Origin: JAJZOM01 sp046703545
GTDB taxonomy: Archaea > Thermoplasmatota > Thermoplasmata > Thermoplasmatales > Thermoplasmataceae
Assembly: GCA_046703545.1 (NCBI GenBank)
Contig: JBJKSX010000035.1
Coordinates: 1 to 49,452 of the forward strand
Direction: 5' to 3'
Length of the DNA stretch: 49,452 nt
Part shown: in pieces, positions 34,418 to 43,405 of the stretch
How the letters are laid out: each line of letters starts with the position of its first letter
Position numbering within the stretch: position 1 is the first letter of the stretch
Notes under the pieces: generated by a model
The model's input: only the letters and a program-made list of their open reading frames with translations
Database searches by the model: none
What the model was told of the DNA's origin: nothing
Made by a program: the position numbers and the translations under genes

Positions 34418-35065
34418 TTATTTTTCAACCTCTTGGGGTAGCCGGGCATTTAAGGAAAGCTTGGCATCAACCGCAACCGCAGCCCTGTCCGAGACAATTA
34501 TGGGATTTATGTCCATTGCTTCAATATGGTAATCCCCAGATGTGGCCAACCTGCTGATGTTCATGAGAAGCTCTGCGAACATTCCGCAGTCGATCTTCTG
34601 GCCCCTGAAGCCCTTGCAGAAAACCCCTGACTTTATGCCCTGGATCATGTCCATTGCATCTTCCTTTTCCAGAGGAAGTTTCCTGAAAACAACATCCTTG
34701 AAGAGTTCTGTGTAGATGCCCCCGGTCCCAAGCATCATGACCTTTCCGAACACCGGATCACTCAGGATCCCTGCAATGAACTCGACACCCGGTGGAGCCA
34801 TTTCCTCGATCAGTATCTCTGAATCTGGAAACTTCTTCCTCATATCCCTGAATTCCTTCCTGAGTGCTGCAATGCCCTTAATGCCCACCTTCACTCCGCC
34901 AACATCAGACTTGTGGAGTATGTTTGGATCAGACACTTTCATCACAACGGGGAATTTCAGTCCCGGGTTGGCTGGCAGTTCTTTCAAGACCATTCCTGTG
35001 GGAGTTGTGACGCCGAATTTCCTCAGTATTGCCTTTGCCTGGAATTCCGAAACATTCTCACTCAT
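34418..35065 (-). CDS. acdB: acyl-CoA synthetase (ADP-forming), beta subunit
   Basis: ATP-grasp subunit of 215 residues. The family features EFQAKAILRKFGVTTPTG, PVVMKVSDPNILHKSDVGGVK and IEAMDINPIIV are present. Start at ATG 35065 because GGAGGAGG lies just upstream and the frame overlaps the alpha stop by 8 bases (ATGAGTGA). Together with the alpha subunit it converts acyl-CoA, ADP and phosphate to acid, CoA and ATP, a substrate-level phosphorylation step of archaeal amino acid fermentation. Confidence 0.92.
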   Translation of the reverse strand: MSENVSEFQAKAILRKFGVTTPTGMVLKELPANPGLKFPVVMKVSDPNILHKSDVGGVKVGIKGIAALRKEFRDMRKKFPDSEILIEEMAPPGVEFIAGILSDPVFGKVMMLGTGGIYTELFKDVVFRKLPLEKEDAMDMIQGIKSGVFCKGFRGQKIDCGMFAELLMNISRLATSGDYHIEAMDINPIIVSDRAAVAVDAKLSLNARLPQEVEK

Positions 35066-36446
35066 GTTCCAGCCTCCTCCTGTAAATTTCATGCTGGTAA
35101 AGTGCCTTCATGGACCTCACTGTCCTCTCAACGGACGGATAGGCCGGAACCCCTGCCTTCTCAAATTCCCTGAGAAGGTCCTTGGCAAGGCGGTTCCCGA
35201 TGACGCCCACCACCAGAGGCTTTTTGGACTCGGCCTTCTTCAGCGGCTCAATGATGCTCACGTCCACCTTGGGAGTCTGTGGAAGTGCATATGCAATTAT
35301 TCCATCCACCTCGGGTGACCCTGTGAGGATATCCAGTATCTTTGCATATGATTCGGTGCTCCCATCGGCGGTCAGGTCTATGGGGTTGTGTACCGATGCA
35401 ATTGGAAGCGCATTCTCCTTGAGCTTTGATATCTCTCTGTCAGAGAATTTTGAAAGAGTCAGCTTCGGGAGATCGTCCTCAATTGACAGCAGGTCCGCTG
35501 TCAGAACTCCCACGCCTCCTGCAGTTGTAATGACTGCAACCCTGTTTCCCTTCATGGGCAGAGCCTGGGCCAGAGCCTTCCCAAAATCCAGCAGTTCAGT
35601 CTCATTGTAGGCCCTTATGGCTCCAGCCTGCCTAAGGACCCCTTCAGTGACGCGGTCATCGGATGCCATGGCGCCCGTGTGGAACGACGCAGCAACTGAC
35701 GCTGCCTCTGACCTGCCTGTCTTGAGCACTATGATTGGCGTCTTTGTGGTTATCTGCCTTATGGCATTGAAGAACTTCTCCCCGTCAGATATGCTTTCCA
35801 GGTACATCACAATTGATTTGGTCTTGGGATCCTCGTTGAACATTCTCAGGAGGTCCACTTCGGTGATGTCGGCCCTGTTTCCTATGTTCACGAATCCGGA
35901 AACCCCCGTGTCTGTTTCGGTGAGGGAATCCATGACAAGCAGCCCCAGAGCACCACTCTGTGAAATGAATGCTATGTCCCCAACACCAGGATAATAGATC
36001 CTGTCGCCCGGGGTTAGGGCCGTGTTCACCTTCGAATGGGGGAATATGACGCCCACAGTGTTTGGCCCAATGAGCCTGGTATCGGTACCCTCGATTGCCT
36101 TCTTGAGTTCAGATTCCAGAGATTTCCCTTCCTCTCCGGTTTCACCGAACCCCCCCGCAACTGCTATGACAAACTTCACTTTCTTCTTCACGCAGTCCGG
36201 AAGTATTTTCACGGTGACCTTTGCCGGCAGGGTTATGACAGCAACGTCAACCTGGCCCGGGACGGAACCAATGTCGGGATAGCACTCGAAGCCCATGATC
36301 TCGCTTGAGGTTGGGTTGACCGGATATATCTTTCCCTGGAAACCCTGGTTGACAAGATTGTCCATCACGGCATGGCCTATCTTAACAGGATCTGAAGAAG
36401 CTCCAATGACGGCAATTGATTTTGGGGAGAGTAATGCTTCAAACAA
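35058..36446 (-). CDS. acdA: acyl-CoA synthetase (ADP-forming), alpha subunit
   Basis: 462 residues with a CoA-binding Rossmann part (SIAVIGASSDPVKIGHAV), two succinyl-CoA-ligase-like domains and the phosphohistidine in SFHTGAMAS. FISQSGALGLL and GLIGPNTVG-type patterns (TRLIGPNTVGV) fit the family. The start is TTG 36446: there is an in-frame stop three codons before it. Upstream, TTAAACTTAATAC on the minus strand is a likely promoter. First gene of the acdAB pair; iorAB follows on the same strand after a 139-base gap with its own promoter-like sequence. Confidence 0.92.
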   Translation of the reverse strand: MFEALLSPKSIAVIGASSDPVKIGHAVMDNLVNQGFQGKIYPVNPTSSEIMGFECYPDIGSVPGQVDVAVITLPAKVTVKILPDCVKKKVKFVIAVAGGFGETGEEGKSLESELKKAIEGTDTRLIGPNTVGVIFPHSKVNTALTPGDRIYYPGVGDIAFISQSGALGLLVMDSLTETDTGVSGFVNIGNRADITEVDLLRMFNEDPKTKSIVMYLESISDGEKFFNAIRQITTKTPIIVLKTGRSEAASVAASFHTGAMASDDRVTEGVLRQAGAIRAYNETELLDFGKALAQALPMKGNRVAVITTAGGVGVLTADLLSIEDDLPKLTLSKFSDREISKLKENALPIASVHNPIDLTADGSTESYAKILDILTGSPEVDGIIAYALPQTPKVDVSIIEPLKKAESKKPLVVGVIGNRLAKDLLREFEKAGVPAYPSVERTVRSMKALYQHEIYRRRLEHE

Positions 36447-36506
36447 GGCTGATCAATGCAAGAGCAATGCGCAGAGTATTAAGTTTAAGCCTAATATTTT
36501 TAGAGA

Positions 36507-36528
36507 AAAATTATAGAAAAAAATACCT
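36507..36528 (-). terminator. T-rich terminator after the dehydrogenase gene
   Basis: Minus strand reads TATTTTTTTCTATAATTTTT directly after the stop of the dehydrogenase gene. Archaeal RNA polymerase releases at such U tracts without a hairpin. Confidence 0.5.
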
Positions 36529-36538
36529 GGGGCAGAGA

Positions 36539-37609
36539 TCAGCCTTTGATTTCCTCAACCCTGACGTCCCTCTTGCTGAGATAGGCCAGGATGTGGTCGA
36601 AGTACTCCTTCTCCTTCCCAATCCATTCCGTTGCATACACTCCCTTCTCCGGGGCAAGGCCTTCCAGGACTCCATCCGCGATTGCTGCAGCAGAATATCC
36701 CGTCATCCTGGCCATTGAGGTTGTGCCTGTCCTCACATCATAGTGGTCAATGCACTGGTACTGGGTCTTCTTCCCATCAAGGGCCTTCACTTTCAGAATG
36801 CTCATGTCCCTGTAGTCTCCTGCAAGGCTCCTGAATATCTCGTTTGATACCTTCCTGGGGGAACAGCCTTCCATTTCCCTGTCACTGAAGTACCCCATGT
36901 CCCTGAGGAACCTCATTTTGTCAAGGTGCCCGGCATACCTGTAAGTCTTTTCGATGACTGTGGCATCCCTGAAAGTCTCAAGGATTGTTGCGAGGCCATC
37001 GGAGTAGAAGGTGTCAAGTGTCCCCAAGCCTTCAAAGTCCTCATGCCCGATGGTCTCCAGCGGGTCAGCGGTTTTGACCTTTCCCTTTTCCAGGTATCTT
37101 GCCGGCCTGGTGTATTCATCGATCACGCTGCTGGCATTGAAGGTTGGGAAGTAGTTCATTGGCGGCATTGGCTTCTCCTGCAGCCCTCCCACCTCTATCT
37201 CCATGTCCATTGAATTCTCGGAATAGTACAGCCAGCCCGCCAGAATGTTTGAGAGGCCGGGCGCAAAGCCGGCATGCGGCACATAAAGGGCATTGTTCAG
37301 CTTTGCCAGTGAGTCAAGCTCGAATGGGTCATAATCGGTGAAGGAGATGTCCACCACCTTCTTGCCTTTCTTCAAGAGGTATTTCATTATGTCCAGTGCC
37401 ACCTCTGAAGGGAGTGCCGTAACAACAATGTCCGCGGTCACAAGCCCCCTGTACTCGTTGAGTGGATCGCTGAAAGTCCTTATGCCCTCAACCGCTTCAA
37501 GAGGCTCAAGTGCCTTTGGGTTGCTGTCTATGACAGTGACATCATTCTTCCCTGAAAGATCACGGGCGATTGTTGATCCCATTCCGCCCGCTCCAATAAC
37601 AACTATCAT
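36539..37609 (-). CDS. saccharopine/lysine 6-dehydrogenase-like oxidoreductase
   Basis: NAD(P)-dependent enzyme of the saccharopine dehydrogenase superfamily, 356 residues from ATG 37609. Rossmann motif MIVVIGAGGMGSTIARDL at the very start, HAGFAPGLSNILAGW in the substrate domain, as in L-lysine 6-dehydrogenase. The ATG at 37633 is less likely, because a TTTAAAAAATTATAA promoter abuts it and places the transcript start near 37615. Likely acts in lysine or related amino acid metabolism; exact substrate not determined. Confidence 0.82.
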   Translation of the reverse strand: MIVVIGAGGMGSTIARDLSGKNDVTVIDSNPKALEPLEAVEGIRTFSDPLNEYRGLVTADIVVTALPSEVALDIMKYLLKKGKKVVDISFTDYDPFELDSLAKLNNALYVPHAGFAPGLSNILAGWLYYSENSMDMEIEVGGLQEKPMPPMNYFPTFNASSVIDEYTRPARYLEKGKVKTADPLETIGHEDFEGLGTLDTFYSDGLATILETFRDATVIEKTYRYAGHLDKMRFLRDMGYFSDREMEGCSPRKVSNEIFRSLAGDYRDMSILKVKALDGKKTQYQCIDHYDVRTGTTSMARMTGYSAAAIADGVLEGLAPEKGVYATEWIGKEKEYFDHILAYLSKRDVRVEEIKG

Positions 37610-37643
37610 GCATGACCTAAGGCTTGTCTGCATTATAATTTTT

Positions 37644-37671
37644 TAAAAAAAAGGAAAAATAAGAAAGAATT
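37644..37671 (-). terminator. T-rich terminator after the DUF1059 gene
   Basis: On the minus strand TTCTTTCTTATTTTTCC and TTTTTTTT follow the DUF1059 stop codon, before the promoter of the dehydrogenase gene. Confidence 0.45.
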
Positions 37672-37692
37672 GCTGAAAATTTGCAGGCCGAA

Positions 37693-37872
37693 TCAATGGG
37701 CCTTTATTGCTGCCTCAACCTTCTTGGCAAGGTCTGGCGATATTGAGTTCATGTTGTGGGCTTCCCTGGCATGGGATGTTATATTCTTCATCAGTGAGTC
37801 CTTTGCATCAGATTTGGTTTCAAATCCGCAATCCATGCCAATATCCTTGCACCTGAAGCTGTAGGATGTCAT
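37693..37872 (-). CDS. DUF1059 small protein
   Basis: 59 residues from ATG 37872. FRCKDIGMDCGFETKSDAKD with two spaced cysteines, then NITSHAREAHNM with two histidines: the DUF1059 Cys/His pattern, probably a small metal-binding protein. Function unknown in the family. Monocistronic, with a T-rich terminator. Confidence 0.78.
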   Translation of the reverse strand: MTSYSFRCKDIGMDCGFETKSDAKDSLMKNITSHAREAHNMNSISPDLAKKVEAAIKAH

Positions 37873-37983
37873 TTTCTTACACCTCTGATGAATCATAAAG
37901 TGGCGGGTAATAACCGTTGCTTATAATTATTAAAGACTGTTCTCACAAATTCTTCCACTGGAATCTCGAGGTGGAAGTGCCCC

Positions 37984-38355
37984 CTATTCCCGCTTCCTGT
38001 GGCTGTCCCTGTCCACCCATTTCTCTCCCCATTCCTTCAGGTAAAAAAATGCGGATTCCAGCGCCTCACCCTTGGGGGTCAGGGAATATTTCACCCTGAA
38101 TGGCCTTGTGCTTTCAACATCCCTGTTGATTATCTCGTGCTCCTCAAGATATTTCAGGGTTGAAGCCAGTGTCTTGGAGTTCACATCAGGTATGTTCTTC
38201 ATGAGTTCATTGAAGCCCTGCTGGCCCTCAGACAGGTACCTGATGATTATGAGTTTCCACTCGCCCCCGATTTCCCTTATGGCGTTCACGATGGGGCATG
38301 ATTCCTTGATAATGTCCTGGCTTGATCTTTCTAAAGTAACTTTACCTTGCGTCAT
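37984..38355 (-). CDS. HxlR family transcriptional regulator
   Basis: 123-residue winged-helix protein. ESCPIVNAIREIGGEWKLII is the classic N-terminal HxlR stretch with its Cys, followed by the recognition helix region DVNSKTLASTLKYLEEHEII and a wing (RPFRVKYSLTPKG). The Cys may sense oxidants or electrophiles, as in YodB/QorR relatives. ATG 38355 is preferred over TTG 38367. Divergent from the YceI gene with about 110 bases between, and GTAACT motifs in and around this spacer. Confidence 0.9.
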   Translation of the reverse strand: MTQGKVTLERSSQDIIKESCPIVNAIREIGGEWKLIIIRYLSEGQQGFNELMKNIPDVNSKTLASTLKYLEEHEIINRDVESTRPFRVKYSLTPKGEALESAFFYLKEWGEKWVDRDSHRKRE

Positions 38356-38426
38356 CTTCTTACTCAATAGTTACATTAATTATTTAAATTTATCAACGCT
38401 ACTGGATTGATGATGTGAAGTAACTT
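38334..38426. promoter_or_regulatory. repeated GTAACT motifs in the HxlR/YceI divergent region
   Basis: AAGTAACTT occurs at 38334-38342 and 38418-38426, and the inverse AGTTAC at 38369-38374. They bracket the A/T-rich promoter core TATTTAAATTTATC (about 38381-38394). Candidate HxlR sites; short motifs could recur by chance. Confidence 0.3.
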
Positions 38427-38465
38427 GCCATTGGTAAGCATTCACATCCCTGGAGTCAAGAAACA

Positions 38466-38999
38466 ATGACAGAAAAGACATGGCAATTGGACAAGGCACA
38501 TTCCTCAATGGAATTCAGTGTCAAGCACATGATGATATCAACAGTGAGGGGACACTTTGGCGACTTTGATGCGGAGATAAAGGGCGACATTGACAACATC
38601 TCGTCAATGCAGGCAAAGGTCACCATCGACGCTTCAAGCATAGACACATCCAACCAGGACAGGGACAAGCACCTCAGGTCAGATGACCTGTTCTCCAGCG
38701 AGAAGCACCCCAATATTGTGTTCCAGTCAAAGAAGGTGTCCGTCAACGGTGAAGACCTGGAAATCACAGGAGACCTGACCATAAGGGACGTCACCAAGGA
38801 AGTTGTGCTCAAGGGCGATTTTGGCGGAAAGATTGTTGACCCCTACGGAAACGAGAGGTTCGGCCTCACTGCTTCAACCACAGTAAACAGGCAGGATTTC
38901 GGCGTGAAGTGGAACATGATCCTTGAAGGCGGCGGACTCATGATTGGCGACAAGGTAACGCTCAACATTGCCATTGAGGCATTTGTCCCTGCCAGCTGA
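38466..38999 (+). CDS. YceI family lipid-binding protein
   Basis: 177-residue YceI lipocalin-like protein, but with no signal peptide (MTEKTWQLDKAHSSMEFSVK), so it should be cytoplasmic. Family blocks: MISTVRGHFGDFDA, STASSIDTSN-type (DASSIDTSNQDRDKHLRSDD), TIRDVTKEV and DFGVKWN. Known members bind isoprenoids or amphiphiles. The divergent HxlR regulator probably controls it, since HxlR-YceI pairings fit a stress or quinone response. Confidence 0.92.
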   Translation: MTEKTWQLDKAHSSMEFSVKHMMISTVRGHFGDFDAEIKGDIDNISSMQAKVTIDASSIDTSNQDRDKHLRSDDLFSSEKHPNIVFQSKKVSVNGEDLEITGDLTIRDVTKEVVLKGDFGGKIVDPYGNERFGLTASTTVNRQDFGVKWNMILEGGGLMIGDKVTLNIAIEAFVPAS

Positions 39000-39015
39000 T
39001 GCTCCGATAGAATAC

Positions 39016-39807
39016 CTACGCAGTCGGCCCCTCAGTGGGGGCCACTGATTTTCCCCTCACTTTTTTTCTTACTGCGAGTGCAATTGCCAGTGCAACAAGA
39101 GAGATTATGAACACGGTTGCCTCAAACACTGGAACCCCCATGATTGATGAGTATGGGACCAGGCTGTCAACGAATCCGAATGGTATGGCCATGATCAGGT
39201 AGCGGAGCCTTCCGGTGGACACCGATGTAACCACAAGGAATCCCCATGAGAAATGGACAATCAGGGACGATAGCCTCTCGAGAACTGAATAGCCAATAAT
39301 GGGAAGTGCCTGCAGGGTCCCGTAAAACAGCGCAGGGCTGGAGGCCATCAGCTGGCCGTGAACATACTGGGCAAGGGATTGCGGCCCGGAGGCTATGACG
39401 AAGTAGTTGGCGGTAAGGTTGATGAGCGCAATGCCGCCAACCAGGATGGCATTCTCCATGAAGGCCAGCGAAAGTCCGTAGGATTCGGCATTCCTCTGTT
39501 TCAAATGCCCCTTCCAGTGCCTTGCCACAAGATAGGCGCCTATGACTTCGAATACAGCAGTCTGGGACCCGAAATAAAGTGCGGTTGGTATGCTTGTGTA
39601 CCCAAACAGGTTTTCCATCCATGGAAATGTGAAATACTGAAGGACGCTCTTCGCGGCTATGGCTGCAAAATATGAAAGCGCTGCGAGGAAGAACACCGCT
39701 GATGTAAGCCCCTTCTTCCTGTAAATGATGAGAAGGGCAAGGACGATTCCTATGGAGCTCAATGGCTCAAGAAAATAGACCGGATTTATGTTTGGAATGG
39801 CAACCAT
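39016..39807 (-). CDS. polytopic membrane protein, YhfC-like putative intramembrane protease
   Basis: 263 residues with about eight hydrophobic segments. The arrangement GLSLAFMENAILVGG (Glu in a helix) followed later by VLERLSSLIVHFSWGFLV (Glu-Arg, then His in a helix) resembles the Glu/His spacing of the YhfC/PrsW-type glutamic proteases. Identity is by motif arrangement, not by a strong signature, so an unassigned membrane protein is the alternative. Just after and convergent with the YceI gene. Confidence 0.55.
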   Translation of the reverse strand: MVAIPNINPVYFLEPLSSIGIVLALLIIYRKKGLTSAVFFLAALSYFAAIAAKSVLQYFTFPWMENLFGYTSIPTALYFGSQTAVFEVIGAYLVARHWKGHLKQRNAESYGLSLAFMENAILVGGIALINLTANYFVIASGPQSLAQYVHGQLMASSPALFYGTLQALPIIGYSVLERLSSLIVHFSWGFLVVTSVSTGRLRYLIMAIPFGFVDSLVPYSSIMGVPVFEATVFIISLVALAIALAVRKKVRGKSVAPTEGPTA

Positions 39808-39874
39808 CCTTCCTCATCTCCTTTGGCGACATTATACCAGCGCCTGCACTTATTATAATTTCACGGCTTCACCA

Positions 39875-41029
39875 TTATTTCTTCAGGAGTTCAAGCGCGG
39901 AGCCCAGAAGTATCTGTACTCCATCTGGAAGCGCCTCCTCATCCATGTCAAAAGTGGGGCTGTGCTGAGAGCTGGTTATTCCCTTCTTCTCGTTTCCAAC
40001 TCCAAGGAAGTAGAAGGAGCCGGGAACCTCATGCAGGTAATATGCAAAGTCCTCCCCTCCCATGGCCGGATTGTCGTGCAGCACGTTTTCCTTCCCCAGT
40101 ATGCGTTCTGCCACGCCATCAACAACTTCAGTCACTTCGGGGGTATTCAGCACCGCAGGATATCCCGTTATGAACTCATACTCGCCCTTCACGCCGTAGG
40201 TGTTGCACAGGTTGTCCAGAAGGTTTTCAAGCTCATCCCTGATCTTTTCCCTGATCGAGGAGTCAAAAGTTCGCACTGTGCCCGTGAGTTCAGCATGCGC
40301 TGCGATGATATTGTACCTGAATCCGGAGTTGAATGTGCCAAAGGTAACCACTGCGGGGAGGAACGGGTCCACCATCCTGGATACAATAGTCTGGGCCATC
40401 ACAACATACTGGGCTGCAATCACCAGGACATCCGATGTTTCGTGTGGAGCTGAGCCGTGGCCGCCCTTGCCGTGTATCCTGACCCTGAATTCATCGGCAT
40501 TGGCCATGGCCTCCCTGGGGAATGTCTGGACAGTCCCGGCAGGGATCGTGGATAGGACATGCTGGCCAAGGACGTAGGAAACACCATCCAATGCCCCGCC
40601 CCTGATAAGGCCAACGGCCCCTCCTGGAGGCCTCTCCTCGGCAACCTGGAACAGGAACCTCAGTGTACCCCTGAAGTTTTCCTTCTCCTTCACTGCCTTT
40701 CTCACCACTCCCAGAAGCATTGCGATGTGCGCATCATGCCCACATGCGTGCATGACCCCATCATTCTCAGACCTGAAGTCCAGGCCGGTTTCCTCAGTGA
40801 CTGGAAGTGCGTCCACATCTGCCCTGAGTGCCACGGTCCTTCCATCGCCATTCCCTTTCAGGTCCGCAAACAGGCCCCCTTCAGGGACCTCTGTCACTTC
40901 CAGGCCAAGGGACTCAAGTTCCCTCTTTATGAACTCAAGGGTGGATTTCTCATGAAAACTCAATTCCGGATGCCGGTGGAAATGCCTCCGCATCCTCACC
41001 ACATATTGTGAAAGGGGTTCTTCTTCCAT
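39875..41029 (-). CDS. M20D amidohydrolase (IAA-/N-acyl-amino acid hydrolase family)
   Basis: 384 residues from ATG 41029. Metal and catalytic motifs are present: ACGHDAHIAM, FLFQVAEERPPGGA, VLGQHV and GGEDFAYYLHEVPG. Cleaves N-acyl or amide bonds of amino acid conjugates or hippurate-like substrates. The motif FQVAEERP replaces the usual FQPAEEGPG, but the catalytic Glu is kept. Upstream in-frame residues up to 41071 are Cys- and Arg-rich and probably not translated. Confidence 0.9.
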   Translation of the reverse strand: MEEEPLSQYVVRMRRHFHRHPELSFHEKSTLEFIKRELESLGLEVTEVPEGGLFADLKGNGDGRTVALRADVDALPVTEETGLDFRSENDGVMHACGHDAHIAMLLGVVRKAVKEKENFRGTLRFLFQVAEERPPGGAVGLIRGGALDGVSYVLGQHVLSTIPAGTVQTFPREAMANADEFRVRIHGKGGHGSAPHETSDVLVIAAQYVVMAQTIVSRMVDPFLPAVVTFGTFNSGFRYNIIAAHAELTGTVRTFDSSIREKIRDELENLLDNLCNTYGVKGEYEFITGYPAVLNTPEVTEVVDGVAERILGKENVLHDNPAMGGEDFAYYLHEVPGSFYFLGVGNEKKGITSSQHSPTFDMDEEALPDGVQILLGSALELLKK

Positions 41030-41119
41030 GCAAAAGCATGGTCTCACATACCTAAATAGTTGGCTTTCCAAAGTTATTTGGGATCAGAATGGGAGGGTTT
41101 CCCTTGAATGGGCGAGGCT

Positions 41120-41659
41120 TCAGGACTTCCTGTTTGACTCCGCTGTTCTCCTGGTTCCGCCCCTTCTGATGATCTTGAAGAGATCCGAAAGGGTCATGAC
41201 ACAGAATATGAGGCCAATTATAAGGCTGAGGAACAGGAAAATCTCAATGTCCACAAAACCTGACGAGCTGGTGTACGGAAGCTTGAACTGGCCGCCGAAC
41301 CCACCGGTAAAAAATATCATGAGCAGAATGACTCCGTCAAGTATCGTGAAGACGAAGAGCCTGTTTATCTGGGAGAAAATTGGCCTGGACATGCTCTCGA
41401 TTGAAAACAGTGGAAGTATTGCCACTATCATTGCATAGGCCGTCAGGAGAAGGCCAATCAGGGTGCCATACAGCCCAAGAAGGCCAGCGTCAGAGAAGAA
41501 TGAGACAAAACGGTTAGTAATGAGAGTCTGGAGTGTTGGGTTCTCCAGGAAAGTTATGACATTATTTTCAAGCAGAAATGTTCCAATGAATGCGAGAATG
41601 AGTACAGTCTTGAGCTTGTAGAAGCTCTCCAGCTCTTCCTTGATTTTGATCGAGGCCAA
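41120..41659 (-). CDS. four-helix membrane protein, unknown function
   Basis: 179 residues: a charged N-terminus (SIKIKEELESFYKLK), a first hydrophobic helix (VLILAFIGTFLLE), then helices around LGLYGTLIGLLLTAYAM, VFTILDGVILLMIFF and IFLFLSLIIGLIFCVM, and an Arg-rich tail. No family recognised. It lies upstream of the M20D hydrolase on the same strand with about 90 bases between. Confidence 0.65.
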   Translation of the reverse strand: MASIKIKEELESFYKLKTVLILAFIGTFLLENNVITFLENPTLQTLITNRFVSFFSDAGLLGLYGTLIGLLLTAYAMIVAILPLFSIESMSRPIFSQINRLFVFTILDGVILLMIFFTGGFGGQFKLPYTSSSGFVDIEIFLFLSLIIGLIFCVMTLSDLFKIIRRGGTRRTAESNRKS

Positions 41660-41753
41660 TGTAGATCACCATAAAATTATGGATTATTTAAAACTACTTT
41701 GACTTACAATACATTATTTGCCCTGAAGCTTCCCGGAATTCTTCACGGGCCAT

Positions 41754-42356
41754 TCAGTCCAGAAGCCTGTTGCACATGGACCTTGCATAAACAAGATCCT
41801 CCACCGTGTCTATATCGGTGAAGCAGTCCGGATCGTCTATTCTCAGGAATTTCACCTCGGAGATGTTCTTCTGGATTATCTTCTTGGCGCCCCTGTCCCC
41901 TTCAAGTTCAAGGAGATCGGGATAATAGGCCCTGGAAAATATAGAGGGCGGCATGGCCACACCTGAGTGGTAGGACGCTGCAATTCCTCCATCCGTTTCC
42001 TCCCACAGTGCAATGAGCTTCCTGTAATTCTTCACTCCATAGAATGGCATGTCCCCGTTGACTATCATCACGGCATCCGGATCGCCCTCCAGCTTGGTCA
42101 AGGCTGCCCTTATGGATCTCGACATTCCTGATGCGGGATCCTCATTTAGCACGAACCTGATCCTGCTGTCTTCGCCATGGCCCACATTCTTCTGGCTGTC
42201 CCTGGTGACAACACATACGCACTGGACTCCGCTTGCCATCAGCTGGTCTATGCACCATTGAAGGACAGGCTTTCCACACAGGTCCTGCGAGAGCTTGTCC
42301 TCGCCAAAGCGCCTGGAAAACCCTGAAGCCAGAATGATCCCGTAGACCTGAGCCAT
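41754..42356 (-). CDS. MobA-like nucleotidyltransferase
   Basis: 200-residue MobA/MocA-type enzyme that would attach CMP or GMP to molybdopterin. LASGFSRRFGEDKL is the NTP-binding loop, VNGDMPFY the metal/active-site Asp, and EGDRGAKKIIQ and FTDIDTVEDL close the fold. Divergent from the xdhC-like gene and part of a molybdenum hydroxylase locus, so CTP-specific MocA activity is likely for the hydroxylase downstream. The LAAG motif reads LASG. Confidence 0.88.
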   Translation of the reverse strand: MAQVYGIILASGFSRRFGEDKLSQDLCGKPVLQWCIDQLMASGVQCVCVVTRDSQKNVGHGEDSRIRFVLNEDPASGMSRSIRAALTKLEGDPDAVMIVNGDMPFYGVKNYRKLIALWEETDGGIAASYHSGVAMPPSIFSRAYYPDLLELEGDRGAKKIIQKNISEVKFLRIDDPDCFTDIDTVEDLVYARSMCNRLLD

Positions 42357-42483
42357 GCCTGATTCATGCTGAGTCTCTAAAAAGCATTTTCCCTGTTAAA
42401 CAGGCATTCATGCCGAAATTTCAGGTTTAAACGAATTTGTTTGTTCTGGAAAAAACTAAAATAGATCTAATAATAACTTGAAC

Positions 42484-43335
42484 ATGGAAAACTACGATTT
42501 TGCCGGCAAGATTCATGATTTGAGCAAGAAGGGGCAATCATTTGTGGTGGCTACAGTAGTCAGCACTGACGGTTCATCCCTGGCGAAGCCTGGCTTCAAG
42601 GTCGTAGTGCACAACGACAGGATAATATATGGCACGCTTGGCGGAGCCTGCCCTGAAGGCGTCATACTGGAGGAGGCAAGAAAGGTCCTGGATTCGGGAA
42701 AACCGAAAACAATAAAGATACACCTTGAGGAAGCTGGAGAGGCGGTTTCCGCAATGATATCCAGAAAGACCGACGACGAGATTTTTGTTGAGACCTTCTG
42801 CGGAGGAACCCTGGATGTGTTCCTTGAGCCATTCAAGCCCTTTGAGAGGCTGGTGATCATAGGGCAGGGGGGAAAGGATGACGTGGAAGAGAACCTCGTC
42901 CACCTTGGAAAGAAGCTTGACTTCAGGGTGACGGTGCTGGATCATGCACCCGCTCTGGAAGAAGAGCCGGATGAGCTGATCTCAGACCTGGCCCTTGACC
43001 TGTCAAAGTTTGATTTCACTGACGATGACTACATTGTTATTCTGACCAAGGGGGAGAGGGACATTGAAGCCCTCTCTGCAGTGTCAAAGCATAACCCAGC
43101 TTATGTTGGCCTCATGGCCAGCAGGAAGAGGGTGTCCCATGACTTCGATGAACTCAAGAAAAGGGGCGTGCCGGAAGATTTCCTCCATTCAGTGCACACC
43201 CCGATCGGCATTGACATATCTGCTGTGACGCCGTTCGAGATAGCCCTGAGCATCACATCCGAGATAACAAAAACCAGGAGAAGCAGATCGGGGGGAAATG
43301 AAAAGCAGGCCGAAAAGATTCACTCCCCAAACTAA
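42484..43335 (+). CDS. XdhC/CoxI family molybdenum-enzyme maturation factor
   Basis: 283 residues. The N-terminal XdhC domain (VVSTDGSSLAKPGFKVVV with GTLGGACPEGVILEEA) and a C-terminal Rossmann domain (LVIIGQGGKDDVEE, then VGLMASRKRV). XdhC proteins bind sulfurated Mo cofactor and deliver it to the apo-hydroxylase, and the three subunits follow directly. ATG 42484 is preferred over TTG 42478; TATA-like CTAAAATAGATC lies upstream. Confidence 0.88.
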   Translation: MENYDFAGKIHDLSKKGQSFVVATVVSTDGSSLAKPGFKVVVHNDRIIYGTLGGACPEGVILEEARKVLDSGKPKTIKIHLEEAGEAVSAMISRKTDDEIFVETFCGGTLDVFLEPFKPFERLVIIGQGGKDDVEENLVHLGKKLDFRVTVLDHAPALEEEPDELISDLALDLSKFDFTDDDYIVILTKGERDIEALSAVSKHNPAYVGLMASRKRVSHDFDELKKRGVPEDFLHSVHTPIGIDISAVTPFEIALSITSEITKTRRSRSGGNEKQAEKIHSPN

Positions 43336-43405
43336 ATATTACGTATTATTCTGCATCAACCTATATAATTCAGTTTTAAGTAGTTGGAATGATTATTTGA
43401 TTCCA

